Shown here piece after piece: positions 26,279 through 35,627 of a stretch of DNA of 64,000 bases. The translations under genes and the position numbers were made by a program. The DNA is from Aquimarina macrocephali JAMB N27 (lineage in GTDB: Bacteria > Bacteroidota > Bacteroidia > Flavobacteriales > Flavobacteriaceae): the NCBI RefSeq assembly GCF_000520995.1, contig NZ_JACA01000005.1, positions 328,888 to 392,887 on the forward strand. Reading direction: 5' to 3'. How positions within the stretch are numbered: position 1 is the first letter of the stretch; the number at the start of each line of letters is the position of its first letter. The notes below the pieces were generated by a model that saw only the letters and a list, made by a program, of their open reading frames with translations, was not told the DNA's origin and searched no databases.

Positions 26279-27202
26279 TTAGTTTACGGTTATTTCTATT
26301 CTTCTGTTTTTTGCTCTGTTTTCCTCACTATCATTTGGAACGATAGGACTTGATTCTCCTTTGGATAAGGCTATGATTTTATCTTTGACAATACCTTGTG
26401 AAATAAGATACTCCCGTACATTATTTGCTCTTTGTTGTCCAAACCAGAGATTTGCGTCTTCCTCACCAACATCATCTGTATGTCCAGTGATTACAACAGA
26501 CTTGTCAGGATATTTATTGATGTAATTTTTGAGTTCTAGTGCATAATTAGATAAAGTAGCATCTGGTTGAAATGTTTTTTGAGCAAAATTAGAATGCAAT
26601 GTCCTGGCCGCTATACTTTTTTCTACTTCAGCCAATCTAGCTTCATTTAGAGTCATAAAATTCAATAGTATTCCACCTGTATAGTTACCATCATCAGAAT
26701 AAGTGTAATTATTCAACTGTGTTTTGGTAACGATACGATCTGCATTAATTCCGGTCTTAACCAAAATATCTTTAATAAAGTTAGCTCTAGAGATACCCAA
26801 TTGTGTACTATCTCTATTTTCAGAAGAATTCTCGTAACCATAAACGATGAGTTCCTGATCTTGATATTGACCTAAATAATCAGCTACTTGTTGACTAAAT
26901 CCTTTTAGAGGATCAGGAATAAATACATCTCCGTTAGTATTGTTAATTTTTAGATTTTCGATATATCTAAATACATCTTGTCCATGTGGACCTTTTGCAA
27001 ATAATCCAACAGTTCTATTTGCTGCTGTAATGCTATCTTCATATGCTTTTTTAGCTAATGCTTCTAATTCCGGATCAGGTTTTTGTTCTACCACAGGTAT
27101 ACTTTTATTAGTGCTTTTTGTACACCAATCACAGGAGTAATACCACCATATTGCCAGCCAGGCAAAAAGTAGAAAAATAAGAAAAGAGGAAAGATTTTTC
27201 AT
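26279..27202 (-). CDS. OmpA family envelope protein with two OmpA-like domains
   Basis: 307 residues. An N-terminal hydrophobic segment (FLIFLLFAWLAIWWYYSC) is a membrane anchor or signal. A degenerate first OmpA-like domain spans ~95-180 (ELIVYGYENSSENRDSTQLG ISRANFIKDIL). The second, canonical one spans ~200-307: VVITGHTDDVGEEDANLWFG, QQRANNVREYL, ENRAKNRRIEITVN. OmpA domains bind peptidoglycan, so the protein probably links membrane and wall. Upstream gene of a two-gene minus-strand operon. Confidence 0.85.
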   Translation of the reverse strand: MKNLSSFLIFLLFAWLAIWWYYSCDWCTKSTNKSIPVVEQKPDPELEALAKKAYEDSITAANRTVGLFAKGPHGQDVFRYIENLKINNTNGDVFIPDPLKGFSQQVADYLGQYQDQELIVYGYENSSENRDSTQLGISRANFIKDILVKTGINADRIVTKTQLNNYTYSDDGNYTGGILLNFMTLNEARLAEVEKSIAARTLHSNFAQKTFQPDATLSNYALELKNYINKYPDKSVVITGHTDDVGEEDANLWFGQQRANNVREYLISQGIVKDKIIALSKGESSPIVPNDSEENRAKNRRIEITVN

Positions 27203-27330
27203 GTGTTGTTGATTAGTATTGGTTTCTTAAAGTTATAAAAATGTTTATAATCAACCTATTGAAGGCTTTAAATTCTATGGATTTAATCATAGAAAAAAGA
27301 TGAATCGCAAAAAAATAAGTTGAAATGCGT

Positions 27331-27359
27331 TTGAGTAAAAATAATTTTTTATAAATTCG
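27331..27359 (+). promoter_or_regulatory. his operon promoter
   Basis: TTG at 27331-27333 and TAAATTCG at 27352-27359 (one mismatch to TAnnTTTG) are separated by 18 bp. The expected start of transcription falls ~15 bp before the leader peptide ATG at 27381. Confidence 0.6.
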
Positions 27360-27380
27360 CAGGGTATTTAGAAAAAAACA

Positions 27381-27437
27381 ATGAATAATATATTTATACA
27401 TCATCATCATTCTTACATTTTCGCTCAGGCGTGGTAG
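27381..27437 (+). CDS. hisL: his operon leader peptide
   Basis: 18 codons: MNNIFIHHHHSYIFAQAW, then TAG. Four consecutive CAT codons at 27399-27410 would stall ribosomes when charged His-tRNA is scarce. The peptide is followed within 30 nt by a terminator hairpin that ends 55 nt before hisG. This is the classical layout of an attenuated his operon. The peptide itself has no expected function beyond being translated. Confidence 0.85.
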   Translation: MNNIFIHHHHSYIFAQAW

Positions 27438-27444
27438 GTATGAT

Positions 27445-27457
27445 ATGTGTATAACAC
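27445..27457 (+). promoter_or_regulatory. small hairpin between his leader stop and terminator
   Basis: TGTGT-ATA-ACACA forms a 5-bp stem just after the leader peptide stop. It may be part of the pause or antiterminator structure. CGC-TCAG-GCG at 27421-27430 is a second small stem inside the leader. Confidence 0.35.
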
Positions 27458-27465
27458 AATAATAT

Positions 27466-27498
27466 GAAAACCCGTTTGAGTAATTCAAACGGGTTTTT
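27466..27498 (+). terminator. his attenuator terminator
   Basis: AAAACCCGTTTGA (27466-27478) pairs perfectly with TCAAACGGGTTTT (27484-27496) around GTAAT, with a run of six T (27493-27498). The loop-side sequence 27475-27487 is also perfectly complementary over 13 bp to 27518-27530, just upstream of hisG. That offers an alternative fold after read-through. Confidence 0.85.
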
Positions 27499-27551
27499 TG
27501 TTTCTACAAAACTCGTTTTTGAATTACTCAAGCACAACAACAACAATAAAA

Positions 27552-28409
27552 ATGTCAAAAATTAAAATTGCAATTCAAAAAAGTGGGCGTCTTAATGAAG
27601 ATTCAGTAAAAATACTGAAAGACTGTGGTATCTCTATTGATAATGGTAAAGATCAACTAAAAGCTCAAACTCGTAATTTTCCTATGGAAGTTATGTTTTT
27701 ACGAAATGGAGACATACCTCAATACCTAAGGGATGGTATTGTTGATATTGCTATTATAGGAGAGAATGTACTTATAGAAAAAGGAAAAGATATTTCGATT
27801 ACAGAACGACTCAATTTTTCTAAATGTAAAGTTTCTCTGGCGGTTCCAAAAGATTTTGAATACAGTTCGATTAAAGATCTTGATGGAAAAAGAATTGCTA
27901 CATCGTATCCAAATACAGTTAGTGAATATTTGGATAAACAAGGGATTTCGGCAGAATTACACCAAATATCGGGATCTGTAGAGATCGCACCGAATATTGG
28001 TTTGGCAGATGCAATTTGCGATATTGTATCCAGCGGTAGTACATTATTTAAAAATAACCTGAAAGAAGTAGAGGTAATGCTCACTTCTGAAGCTGTGCTA
28101 GCAGTGTCCCCAAAAATATCAAACGATAATAAAAGACTTCTTGAGAAATTACAATTTAGAATCAAAGCAGTTTTAAAAGCCAGAAATTCTAAATATGTCT
28201 TACTTAATGCTCCCAACCACAAAATAAAAGACATTGTTAAGATACTACCTGGTATGCGAAGTCCTACAGTATTACCGTTGGCAGAAAAAGGATGGAGTTC
28301 TATTCATACTGTTGTAGAGAAAAATAAGTTTTGGGATATTCTTGATGAGCTAAAAGCAGAAGGAGCAGAAGGAATTTTGGTTTGCCCAATTGAAAAAATG
28401 GTTTTATAA
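27552..28409 (+). CDS. hisG: ATP phosphoribosyltransferase (long form)
   Basis: 285 residues from ATG 27552; an upstream TTG in frame would translate the attenuator and is rejected. First step of histidine synthesis: ATP plus PRPP to phosphoribosyl-ATP. Seen: IAIQKSGRLNEDSVKILKDC, the DIAIIGENV loop, and the PRPP site region LADAICDIVSSGSTLFKN. A C-terminal ACT-like regulatory domain (MRSPTVLPLAEKGWSSIHTV) marks the long, self-regulated HisG that needs no HisZ. First gene of the his operon. Confidence 0.96.
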   Translation: MSKIKIAIQKSGRLNEDSVKILKDCGISIDNGKDQLKAQTRNFPMEVMFLRNGDIPQYLRDGIVDIAIIGENVLIEKGKDISITERLNFSKCKVSLAVPKDFEYSSIKDLDGKRIATSYPNTVSEYLDKQGISAELHQISGSVEIAPNIGLADAICDIVSSGSTLFKNNLKEVEVMLTSEAVLAVSPKISNDNKRLLEKLQFRIKAVLKARNSKYVLLNAPNHKIKDIVKILPGMRSPTVLPLAEKGWSSIHTVVEKNKFWDILDELKAEGAEGILVCPIEKMVL

Positions 28410-28450
28410 ATAACTTAATGTGTTTCTGTAAAGACAGAAATTAAGAAGAG

Positions 28451-29734
28451 ATGCAAAAAATATACAATCCAAATAAAAACAATTGGCCCGAAATATTGAA
28501 AAGACCAACGCAAACTGTGGCTGATATTGAAGAAAAAGTAATTACTGTTTTTAAAGAAGTCAAAGCAGAGGGTGATCAGGCAATACAACGATATACTAAG
28601 AAATTTGATAATGTAGATCTAGATACTATCCTTGTGGATGCTGAGGAGATAAAAGAAGCAAAAAGACAAGTAAATCAGGGTTTAAAAGATGCAATACGAT
28701 TAGCTAAATCTAATATTGAAAAGTTTCATGCAGCACAGAAAACTGATAAAGTTTCTATAGAAACAACAAGTGGAGTTAAATGCTGGCAAGAGAAAAGACC
28801 AATCCAAAAAGTAGGACTATATATTCCAGGAGGAACAGCTCCTTTGTTTTCTACGATTTTAATGCTAACTGTTCCCGCTAATCTTGCGGGATGCAAAGAA
28901 ATAGTATTATGCTCTCCTCCAAATAAGGAAGGGAAAATACATCCAGCTATTTTGTATGCAGCCGATCTTTGCGGAGTAACAAAAATATGTAAAGTAGGAG
29001 GGATTCAAGCTATTGCGGGAATGACTTTTGGTACAGAAACTATTCCATCTGTATATAAAATATTCGGCCCGGGTAATCAATTTGTAACGGTAGCAAAACA
29101 ACTGGCAACGAAGTTTGGTGTCGCTATAGATATGCCGGCCGGACCAAGTGAATTGCTAGTGGTGGCAGATAATACTGCTAATGCATCCTTTGTTGCTTCT
29201 GATTTGTTAAGCCAGGCAGAACACGGCAAAGACAGCCAGGTAATTTTGGTGTCTACTTCCAAAGAAATAATGGATAAAGTAGAAGAAGAGGTTATCAAAC
29301 AATTAGCAATTTTACCTAGAAAAGAAATTGCAGAAGGAGCAATATCCAATTCTAAATTAATTTATGTCGAAGATGATCAGGAAGCTATAGAATTAATCAA
29401 TGAGTATGGCCCAGAACATTTTATAGTATGTGTGAAAAATGAAGAATTTTATATTGATAATATAACTAATGCAGGTTCTGTGTTTATTGGTAATTATACA
29501 CCAGAAAGCGCAGGTGATTATGCTTCGGGAACCAATCATACATTACCTACCAACGGGTATGCAAAACAATATAGCGGTGTAAATCTGGACAGCTTTATGA
29601 AATCAATGACATTTCAGAAAATATCAAAACAAGGTATCCAGAATATAGGCAAAGCAATTGAACTTATGGCCGAAGCAGAAGGCTTGCAAGCACATAAAAA
29701 TGCAGTAACATTACGACTAGAGAGTTTAAAATAG
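28451..29734 (+). CDS. hisD: histidinol dehydrogenase
   Basis: 427 residues, full length. Zinc- and NAD-dependent four-electron oxidation of histidinol to histidine. Motifs: YIPGGTAPLFSTILM, KIFGPGNQFVTVAKQ, DMPAGPSELLVVAD, LLSQAEHGKDSQVIL, and GPEHFIVC with the catalytic Glu-His pair. It lies 41 bp after hisG. Confidence 0.97.
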   Translation: MQKIYNPNKNNWPEILKRPTQTVADIEEKVITVFKEVKAEGDQAIQRYTKKFDNVDLDTILVDAEEIKEAKRQVNQGLKDAIRLAKSNIEKFHAAQKTDKVSIETTSGVKCWQEKRPIQKVGLYIPGGTAPLFSTILMLTVPANLAGCKEIVLCSPPNKEGKIHPAILYAADLCGVTKICKVGGIQAIAGMTFGTETIPSVYKIFGPGNQFVTVAKQLATKFGVAIDMPAGPSELLVVADNTANASFVASDLLSQAEHGKDSQVILVSTSKEIMDKVEEEVIKQLAILPRKEIAEGAISNSKLIYVEDDQEAIELINEYGPEHFIVCVKNEEFYIDNITNAGSVFIGNYTPESAGDYASGTNHTLPTNGYAKQYSGVNLDSFMKSMTFQKISKQGIQNIGKAIELMAEAEGLQAHKNAVTLRLESLK

Positions 29735-29796
29735 TTGGCCGTGACAAGTAGTCAGGAATCATAAATGATGCTTTAACCAACAGCAATAAACTAAAA

Positions 29797-30855
29797 ATGA
29801 AGAAAACACAATTTAATATAAAGCAATTAGTTCGCAAGAATATACTACATCTAAAACCGTATAGTTCGGCAAGAGATGAGTTTACAGATTTTGATCAGGA
29901 TATGGTTTTTTTGGATGCCAATGAAAACCCATATGAGAACGGAGTTAATCGATACCCTGATCCACAACAGAAAAGTTTAAAAAAGATAATAGCAAGCCAA
30001 AGAAAAGTTTCAGAAACAAATATACTTCTAGGTAATGGTAGTGATGAAGTATTAGATCTAATATTTAGAGCATTTTGCGAACCTGGTATCGACAATATTA
30101 TTACAATGCCCCCTACATATGGGATGTATAAAGTATTGGCAAATATCAATAATGTAGAAGAACAGCAAGTATGGTTAGAAGAAAATTTTCAACCTGATGT
30201 TGAAGCGATACTCGCAGCTGAGAATAGTGATTCTAAATTACTTTTTATTTGTTCTCCTAATAATCCTTCGGGAAATTTAATTGAACAAAAACGAATAGAG
30301 GAACTTCTTGATCGTTTTAGTGGATTGGTAATTATTGATGAAGCCTATATCGATTTTACCGATAGAAAAAGTTGGGTGGAAGGGATACTCAGATACCCAA
30401 ACCTTATAGTGACACAGACTTTATCCAAAGCCTACGGCTTGGCAGGTATACGATTAGGGATTTGCTATGCATCTGAAGAAATAATAGATGTTTTAAACAA
30501 AATAAAGCCTCCTTATAATGTGAACGAACTAACACAACAGCGAGCACTGCAAAGGATTATTGAAGAAGATCAAATTAAAGATGAAGTATCTGCTATAATA
30601 AAAGGGCGCATTCAATTAGAAGAAGCTTTGTCCACCATAGATTTTGTAGAGAAGATATTTAGAAGTGATGCCAATTTTATTTTGGTAAGAGTAGATGATG
30701 CCAATAAACGATACGATCAGTTAATTAAGAATGGTATTGTGGTTCGTAATAGAAGTACACAACCTTTATGCGAAAATACGCTTCGGTTTACAGTAGGTGC
30801 TAAAGAAGAAAATGAAAAACTAATACAGGTACTTATGACAATTTCGAAATCGTGA
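29797..30855 (+). CDS. hisC: histidinol-phosphate aminotransferase
   Basis: 352 residues, fold-type I PLP aminotransferase. Converts imidazole-acetol phosphate to histidinol phosphate. Seen: FLDANENPYENGVNRYPDP at the N-terminus, SPNNPSGN, the PLP-binding Asp in VIIDEAYIDF and the Schiff-base Lys in LSKAYGLAGIRLG (Lys211). Confidence 0.96.
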   Translation: MKKTQFNIKQLVRKNILHLKPYSSARDEFTDFDQDMVFLDANENPYENGVNRYPDPQQKSLKKIIASQRKVSETNILLGNGSDEVLDLIFRAFCEPGIDNIITMPPTYGMYKVLANINNVEEQQVWLEENFQPDVEAILAAENSDSKLLFICSPNNPSGNLIEQKRIEELLDRFSGLVIIDEAYIDFTDRKSWVEGILRYPNLIVTQTLSKAYGLAGIRLGICYASEEIIDVLNKIKPPYNVNELTQQRALQRIIEEDQIKDEVSAIIKGRIQLEEALSTIDFVEKIFRSDANFILVRVDDANKRYDQLIKNGIVVRNRSTQPLCENTLRFTVGAKEENEKLIQVLMTISKS

Positions 30856-30956
30856 ACTCATTTCAGAAATTTTTAAATAAAAGTAAAACTAAAGTAGTCA
30901 AATAACATATTAGTAATTAAATAAAAATACTCTAAACTTAGAGACACTATTACATT

Positions 30957-32093
30957 ATGAAAAAGAAAGTATTATTTATAGATCGTGATGGTACGATTAT
31001 TAAAGAAACTGCAGACGAGCAGATAGATGCGTTCGAGAAAATGATATTCTACCCAAAAGCATTTACGTACTTAGGTAAAATTGCTCAGGAATTAAACTAT
31101 GAATTGGTAATGATTACCAATCAAGATGGTTTGGGTACCGATGTCTTTCCTGAAGATACATTTTGGCCTGTGCATAATTTTATTATGAAATCTTTTGAAA
31201 ATGAAGGAGTTGTGTTTGATAACGTATTTCTTGATAGAACCTTTCCTCATGAAAATGCTGATACCAGAAAACCGGGAACAGGCTTATTAACCGAATATTT
31301 TTCTGATGAATATGATCTGATAAACTCTTTTGTAATTGGAGATCGTCTAACTGATATGGAATTGGCTAAAAATCTGGGAGCAAAAGGGATTTTTATTAAT
31401 GATAATACTAACCTGGGAACAGGAGAGATTACAATCAAAAGGGAGGAATTAGATAATCATATTGCTCTGGAGAGCAATGACTGGCAAAAAATATATGAAT
31501 TTCTTAAACTAAAAGATCGAGTTGCCGAAATTTCCCGAAAAACCAATGAAACTGATATTTACATCAAATTAAATCTTGATGGTACCGGTAAAAGTGATAT
31601 TAGTACAGGATTAGATTTTTTTGATCATATGTTGGACCAAATTGCTCGCCATGGTCAAATGGATTTAGATATAAAAGTTAAAGGAGACTTAGAAGTTGAT
31701 GAACACCATACTATCGAAGATACTGCGATAGCATTAGGAGAAGTATTTAGTAGAGCTCTGGATAACAAATTGGGAATCGAGCGTTATGGCTTTTGTTTAC
31801 CAATGGATGATTGCTTGGCACAAGTTGCTATTGATTTTGGAGGGCGTAATTGGCTGGTATGGGAAGCAGAATTTAATCGTGAAATGATTGGTAAAATGCC
31901 TACAGAAATGTTTTTCCACTTTTTTAAATCGTTTACAGACGGAGCTAAAGCAAATCTAAATGTAAAAGCAGAAGGTATCAATGAGCATCATAAGATTGAA
32001 GCTATTTTTAAAGCTTTTGCCAAAGCTATTAAAGTTGCAGTAAAACGCGATCCTGATAAAATGGTCTTACCCAGTACTAAAGGAGTATTATAG
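30957..32093 (+). CDS. hisB: bifunctional histidinol-phosphatase / imidazoleglycerol-phosphate dehydratase
   Basis: 378 residues. Residues 1-~165 are a HAD phosphatase ([12 protein letters not shown] with nucleophile Asp; [26 protein letters not shown]). Residues ~190-378 are the dehydratase with its metal-binding His clusters ([47 protein letters not shown]). The fused form is known in Enterobacteria and many Bacteroidota. It supplies two non-adjacent steps of the pathway. Confidence 0.97.
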   Translation: MKKKVLFIDRDGTIIKETADEQIDAFEKMIFYPKAFTYLGKIAQELNYELVMITNQDGLGTDVFPEDTFWPVHNFIMKSFENEGVVFDNVFLDRTFPHENADTRKPGTGLLTEYFSDEYDLINSFVIGDRLTDMELAKNLGAKGIFINDNTNLGTGEITIKREELDNHIALESNDWQKIYEFLKLKDRVAEISRKTNETDIYIKLNLDGTGKSDISTGLDFFDHMLDQIARHGQMDLDIKVKGDLEVDEHHTIEDTAIALGEVFSRALDNKLGIERYGFCLPMDDCLAQVAIDFGGRNWLVWEAEFNREMIGKMPTEMFFHFFKSFTDGAKANLNVKAEGINEHHKIEAIFKAFAKAIKVAVKRDPDKMVLPSTKGVL

Positions 32094-32166
32094 TTAATTG
32101 CGAATTAAGATTGAAGAATTATCAATTTGAAATTGTACATCTGAAATCATAAATCTAAAATATAAA

Positions 32167-32748
32167 GTGAAAATTGTAATTATCAATTACGGAGCAGGGA
32201 ATATCCAATCTATAAAGTTTGCAATACAACGATTAGGGTATGAAGCGATATTAAGTAATGATCCCGAAGAGATCAAAGCAGCAGATAAAATTATCTTTCC
32301 TGGAGTAGGCGAAGCTAGTAGTGCAATGCAAAAACTTAAAGATTCTGGATTAGATGGCTTGATTCCAGAACTAGAACAACCGGTCTTAGGAATTTGTCTG
32401 GGGATGCAATTAATGTGTAATTATACCGAAGAAGGAGATACCAGGGGATTACAGATTTTTGATGTTGATGTTGTACGATTCGACAATGGAGTAAAAGTAC
32501 CTCAGATAGGCTGGAACCAGATAGAATCTCTCGATTCACCTTTGTTTGAAGGGATCTTAGAAAAAGAATACATCTATTTAGTACACAGTTATTATGCGCC
32601 AGTTACAGAAGATACAGTCGCACAAACTCATTATGGGGTAACGTATAGTACAGCTCTGCAGAAAGATAATATTTATGGAACTCAGTTTCACCCAGAGAAA
32701 AGTAGTGTTGTAGGAGAGAAGATATTAGAGAATTTTCTGAAGCTGTAA
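32167..32748 (+). CDS. hisH: imidazole glycerol phosphate synthase, glutaminase subunit
   Basis: 193 residues, class I glutamine amidotransferase; starts GTG. The nucleophile Cys is in VLGICLGMQLM, and His/Glu are in THYGV..YGTQFHPEKSS. It feeds ammonia to HisF. hisF is separated from it by the four-helix-bundle gene and hisA. Confidence 0.95.
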   Translation: MKIVIINYGAGNIQSIKFAIQRLGYEAILSNDPEEIKAADKIIFPGVGEASSAMQKLKDSGLDGLIPELEQPVLGICLGMQLMCNYTEEGDTRGLQIFDVDVVRFDNGVKVPQIGWNQIESLDSPLFEGILEKEYIYLVHSYYAPVTEDTVAQTHYGVTYSTALQKDNIYGTQFHPEKSSVVGEKILENFLKL

Positions 32749-32770
32749 AAATAAAGTATTAAGTTATAGT

Positions 32771-33127
32771 ATGAATCAATTTGGGAATTTAAATGTTTGG
32801 AAGAAGTCAATGGATTTAGTTTGCGAGGTATATAAACTAATGAAGCTTCTTCCTGATAATGAAAGATATGGTTTAATATCACAAATAAAAAGGTGTTCAG
32901 TTTCGATACCATCAAATATAGCAGAAGGTGCTGGAATAAATTCATCAAAAGAATTTATTCATTTTTTGAGTATAGCTAATGGATCAACTTGTGAGTTAGA
33001 AACACAATTGCTTTTAATTGTTAAACTGGATTTTATAAATAAGGGTCAAATAGATGTATTACTCAATTCCTGTAGAGAGATTAGAAATATGAATTATTCT
33101 CTTCAACGAAGCGTTAAACAATCTTAG
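32771..33127 (+). CDS. four-helix-bundle protein (S23/IVP family) inside the his operon
   Basis: 118 residues. NLNVWKKSMDLVCEVYKLMK, SQIKRCSVSIPSNIAEGAGI and FLSIANGSTCELETQLLLIV are the signature of the S23 family, first met as ORFs in 23S rRNA intervening sequences but common as free genes. It sits 22 bp after hisH and 33 bp before hisA, in line with the operon. It has no known role in histidine synthesis. It may be a mobile or passenger gene, or an RNA-binding or scaffold protein. Confidence 0.88.
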   Translation: MNQFGNLNVWKKSMDLVCEVYKLMKLLPDNERYGLISQIKRCSVSIPSNIAEGAGINSSKEFIHFLSIANGSTCELETQLLLIVKLDFINKGQIDVLLNSCREIRNMNYSLQRSVKQS

Positions 33128-33160
33128 GACATAATACTTACTACTTAAGACAATAAAATT

Positions 33161-33889
33161 ATGAGAATAATACCAGCAATAGATATTATCGACGGAAAAT
33201 GCGTTCGTCTTTCTAAGGGAGATTATAACACAAAAAAAATATATAATGAAAACCCTTTAGAAGTAGCTAAGGAATTTGAAGCTCATGGGATCGAATACCT
33301 ACATTTAGTAGACCTTGATGGAGCAAAATCTAAACATATAGTCAATCATAAAGTTTTAGAACAAATCGCTTCAAAAACAAGCTTAAAAATTGATTTTGGA
33401 GGCGGTCTTAAGACTGATGATGACCTTAGAATTGCTTTTGAAAGTGGAGCAAATCAAATTACAGGAGGAAGTATTGCTGTAAAAAATCCCGACATTTTTA
33501 CATCGTGGTTACAAAAATTCGGTACAGATAAGATTATTCTAGGAGCAGATGCAAATAATGAAAAGATAGCAGTGAGCGGATGGCAGGAAGAAAGTGATAA
33601 AGAGTTGATCCCATTTGTCCAGGAGTATCAAAAAGAAGGAATAACCTATGTGATTTGCACTGATATTAGTAAAGACGGAATGTTGCAAGGGCCGTCATTT
33701 GAGCTGTATCGTAGGATTCTATCTCAAACAGATAACCTTAAACTAATAGCGTCAGGAGGAATATCTACTTTTGATGAATTGCCAAAACTGGCAGAACTCG
33801 GTTGTGAAGGAACTATCATAGGAAAAGCGATTTATGAAAACAGAATTAGTCTGAAACAATTAGAAGAATATATCCTGTCAAAAGCATAA
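33161..33889 (+). CDS. hisA: phosphoribosylformimino-AICAR-phosphate isomerase
   Basis: 242 residues, (beta/alpha)8 barrel. The N-terminal [19 protein letters not shown] carries the catalytic Asp. Also seen: [25 protein letters not shown], and the second catalytic Asp in [15 protein letters not shown]. It catalyses the Amadori step before HisHF. Confidence 0.96.
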   Translation: MRIIPAIDIIDGKCVRLSKGDYNTKKIYNENPLEVAKEFEAHGIEYLHLVDLDGAKSKHIVNHKVLEQIASKTSLKIDFGGGLKTDDDLRIAFESGANQITGGSIAVKNPDIFTSWLQKFGTDKIILGADANNEKIAVSGWQEESDKELIPFVQEYQKEGITYVICTDISKDGMLQGPSFELYRRILSQTDNLKLIASGGISTFDELPKLAELGCEGTIIGKAIYENRISLKQLEEYILSKA

Positions 33890-33893
33890 AAAA

Positions 33894-33971
33894 ATGAATG
33901 AAGAAATGGCTAAAGAGTATACTGAAAAGCAACTTTTTGAAAAATTTAAGTCTATAGTAAATAAAGAATAG
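33894..33971 (+). CDS. very short open frame between hisA and hisF
   Basis: 25 codons, highly charged (starts MNEEMAKEYTEKQL), 4 bp after the hisA stop, ending 39 bp before hisF. Whether it is translated is unknown. It could be the last piece of a lost gene or a spacer that happens to be open. No family recognised. Confidence 0.25.
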   Translation: MNEEMAKEYTEKQLFEKFKSIVNKE

Positions 33972-34010
33972 TAGCGTACAGAACTCATGTTTGAGTAAAA
34001 AAGAATGATC

Positions 34011-34766
34011 ATGTTAACAAAGAGAATAATACCATGTTTAGATATCAAAAACGGACGCACCGTAAAAGGAGTTAATTTTGTGGATCTACGAGATGCGGGT
34101 GATCCTGTAGAACTTGCTGATGCATATTCAAAAGCAGGTGCAGATGAATTAGTGTTTTTAGATATCTCTGCAACAGAAGAACGTCGTAAAACATTAGCAG
34201 AATTAGTGCTTAAGGTAGCAGAAAAAGTAAATATTCCTTTTACCGTAGGAGGAGGAATCTCATCTGTCGAAGATGTGGATGTTTTATTGCAAAATGGAGC
34301 AGATAAAGTATCTATAAATTCATCTGCAGTAAAGAACCCACAATTGATTAACGATCTGGCGGGAAAATTCGGATCACAATGTATTACTGTTGCTATAGAT
34401 GCAAAACAAATCGATGGTAAGTGGATAGTACACTTAGTAGGTGGTAAAGTGCCTACAGAATTGGATTTGTTTGATTGGGCAAAAGAAGTAGAAAAACGAG
34501 GAGCTGGAGAGATATTATTTACATCTATGGATAATGATGGTACCAAAGATGGGTTTGCAAATGAAGCATTGTCTATACTGTCAAAGGAGTTAAATATCCC
34601 CATAATTGCTTCTGGTGGAGCAGGAAACGTTCAACATTTTGTGGACACATTTATAGAGGGTAGAGCAGATGCAGCATTAGCAGCAAGTGTTTTTCATTTT
34701 AAGGAAATAGAAATCAAAAATTTAAAAAAGAAATTACAGGATAATAATATCCCTGTACGGTTATAA
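34011..34766 (+). CDS. hisF: imidazole glycerol phosphate synthase, cyclase subunit
   Basis: 251 residues from ATG 34011; an ATG two codons earlier is possible, but [20 protein letters not shown] is the usual start. (beta/alpha)8 barrel with catalytic Asp in IPCLDIKNG and in [11 protein letters not shown]; also [11 protein letters not shown] and VGGGISS. Partner of HisH. Confidence 0.96.
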   Translation: MLTKRIIPCLDIKNGRTVKGVNFVDLRDAGDPVELADAYSKAGADELVFLDISATEERRKTLAELVLKVAEKVNIPFTVGGGISSVEDVDVLLQNGADKVSINSSAVKNPQLINDLAGKFGSQCITVAIDAKQIDGKWIVHLVGGKVPTELDLFDWAKEVEKRGAGEILFTSMDNDGTKDGFANEALSILSKELNIPIIASGGAGNVQHFVDTFIEGRADAALAASVFHFKEIEIKNLKKKLQDNNIPVRL

Positions 34767-34845
34767 AAAAAGAATCTTCGATAGATGAAAACTAACGATA
34801 TTAAAATTTTAATACTGTGTTAAACTCATCGAAGTGTTTTAGATT

Positions 34846-35442
34846 ATGGAAATAAACTTCAATAAAAATAGCGACGGACTTATTCCGGCTATCATTCAGG
34901 ATGCAATGACTAAGAATGTATTAATGCTTGGATATATGAATCAAGAGGCATACAATACAACTGTAGAAACAAAAAAAGCCACTTTTTTTAGTCGCACCAA
35001 AAATAGATTATGGACAAAAGGAGAAGAAAGTGGTAACATTTTGAATGTAGTAGACATAAAGAATGATTGCGATAAAGATACCCTTTTGATTACAGTGAAT
35101 CCTGTAGGTCCAACTTGTCATAAAGGATCAGATACCTGTTGGAACGAAGATAATAAACAATCCTATGGTTTTTTGTCTGATCTTGAAGATGTAATTAGAA
35201 CTCGAAAAGAAAATCAAGAGGATGAGAAATCATATGTAGCATCGTTATTTAGGAAAGGAATTAATAAAGTAGCACAAAAAGTAGGAGAAGAAGCTGTTGA
35301 AGTAGTTATAGAAGCAAAGGATGATAATGAAGAATTGTTTTTAAACGAAAGTGCAGATCTGTTATTTCACTATTTGATACTGCTACAGGCAAAAGGGTAT
35401 GAGTTAAAAGATATTGTAGGAGTTTTAAAATCAAGATCTTAG
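34846..35442 (+). CDS. hisIE: bifunctional phosphoribosyl-AMP cyclohydrolase / phosphoribosyl-ATP pyrophosphatase
   Basis: 198 residues. The N-terminal half (to ~110) is the cyclohydrolase: MLGYMNQEAYNTTVETKKAT, FSRTKNRLWTKGEESGN, then NDCDKDTLLI and GPTCHKGSDTCW with metal-binding Asp/Cys residues. The C-terminal half is the pyrophosphatase (KVGEEAVEVVIEAKDDNEEL, ESADLLFHYLIL). Last gene of the his operon; with it the pathway from PRPP to histidine is complete in this window. Confidence 0.96.
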   Translation: MEINFNKNSDGLIPAIIQDAMTKNVLMLGYMNQEAYNTTVETKKATFFSRTKNRLWTKGEESGNILNVVDIKNDCDKDTLLITVNPVGPTCHKGSDTCWNEDNKQSYGFLSDLEDVIRTRKENQEDEKSYVASLFRKGINKVAQKVGEEAVEVVIEAKDDNEELFLNESADLLFHYLILLQAKGYELKDIVGVLKSRS

Positions 35443-35508
35443 TTTTTTTATCTTAATTAAAGTGGAAACTATTTGAATGTTGCGGTTTTAGAGTATAAAA
35501 TTTATGTA

Positions 35509-35516
35509 TATATTTG
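35509..35516 (+). promoter_or_regulatory. possible -7 element before the T9SS module
   Basis: TATATTTG matches TAnnTTTG; a TTG at 35480-35482 lies 26 bp upstream, longer than usual. It would drive the cargo/PorP/OmpA operon with a ~110-nt leader. Confidence 0.35.
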
Positions 35517-35627
35517 CTGTTAAATTTTTCCTACCCGCATAAAATCTGCATGTAATTGTAAGATTTATATCAATGTTTTTTGTAAAATATTTTAGATGTT
35601 GAATATTTATTAAATAAAAAACCAATT

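Noticed and set aside
27719..28234. Minus-strand open frame opposite hisG
   Set aside because: Shadow of a conserved gene; no recognisable domain.
33878..34603. Long minus-strand open frame (241 codons) opposite hisF
   Set aside because: Lies antisense to a fully conserved hisF and has a Ser/Asn-rich composition without family motifs.
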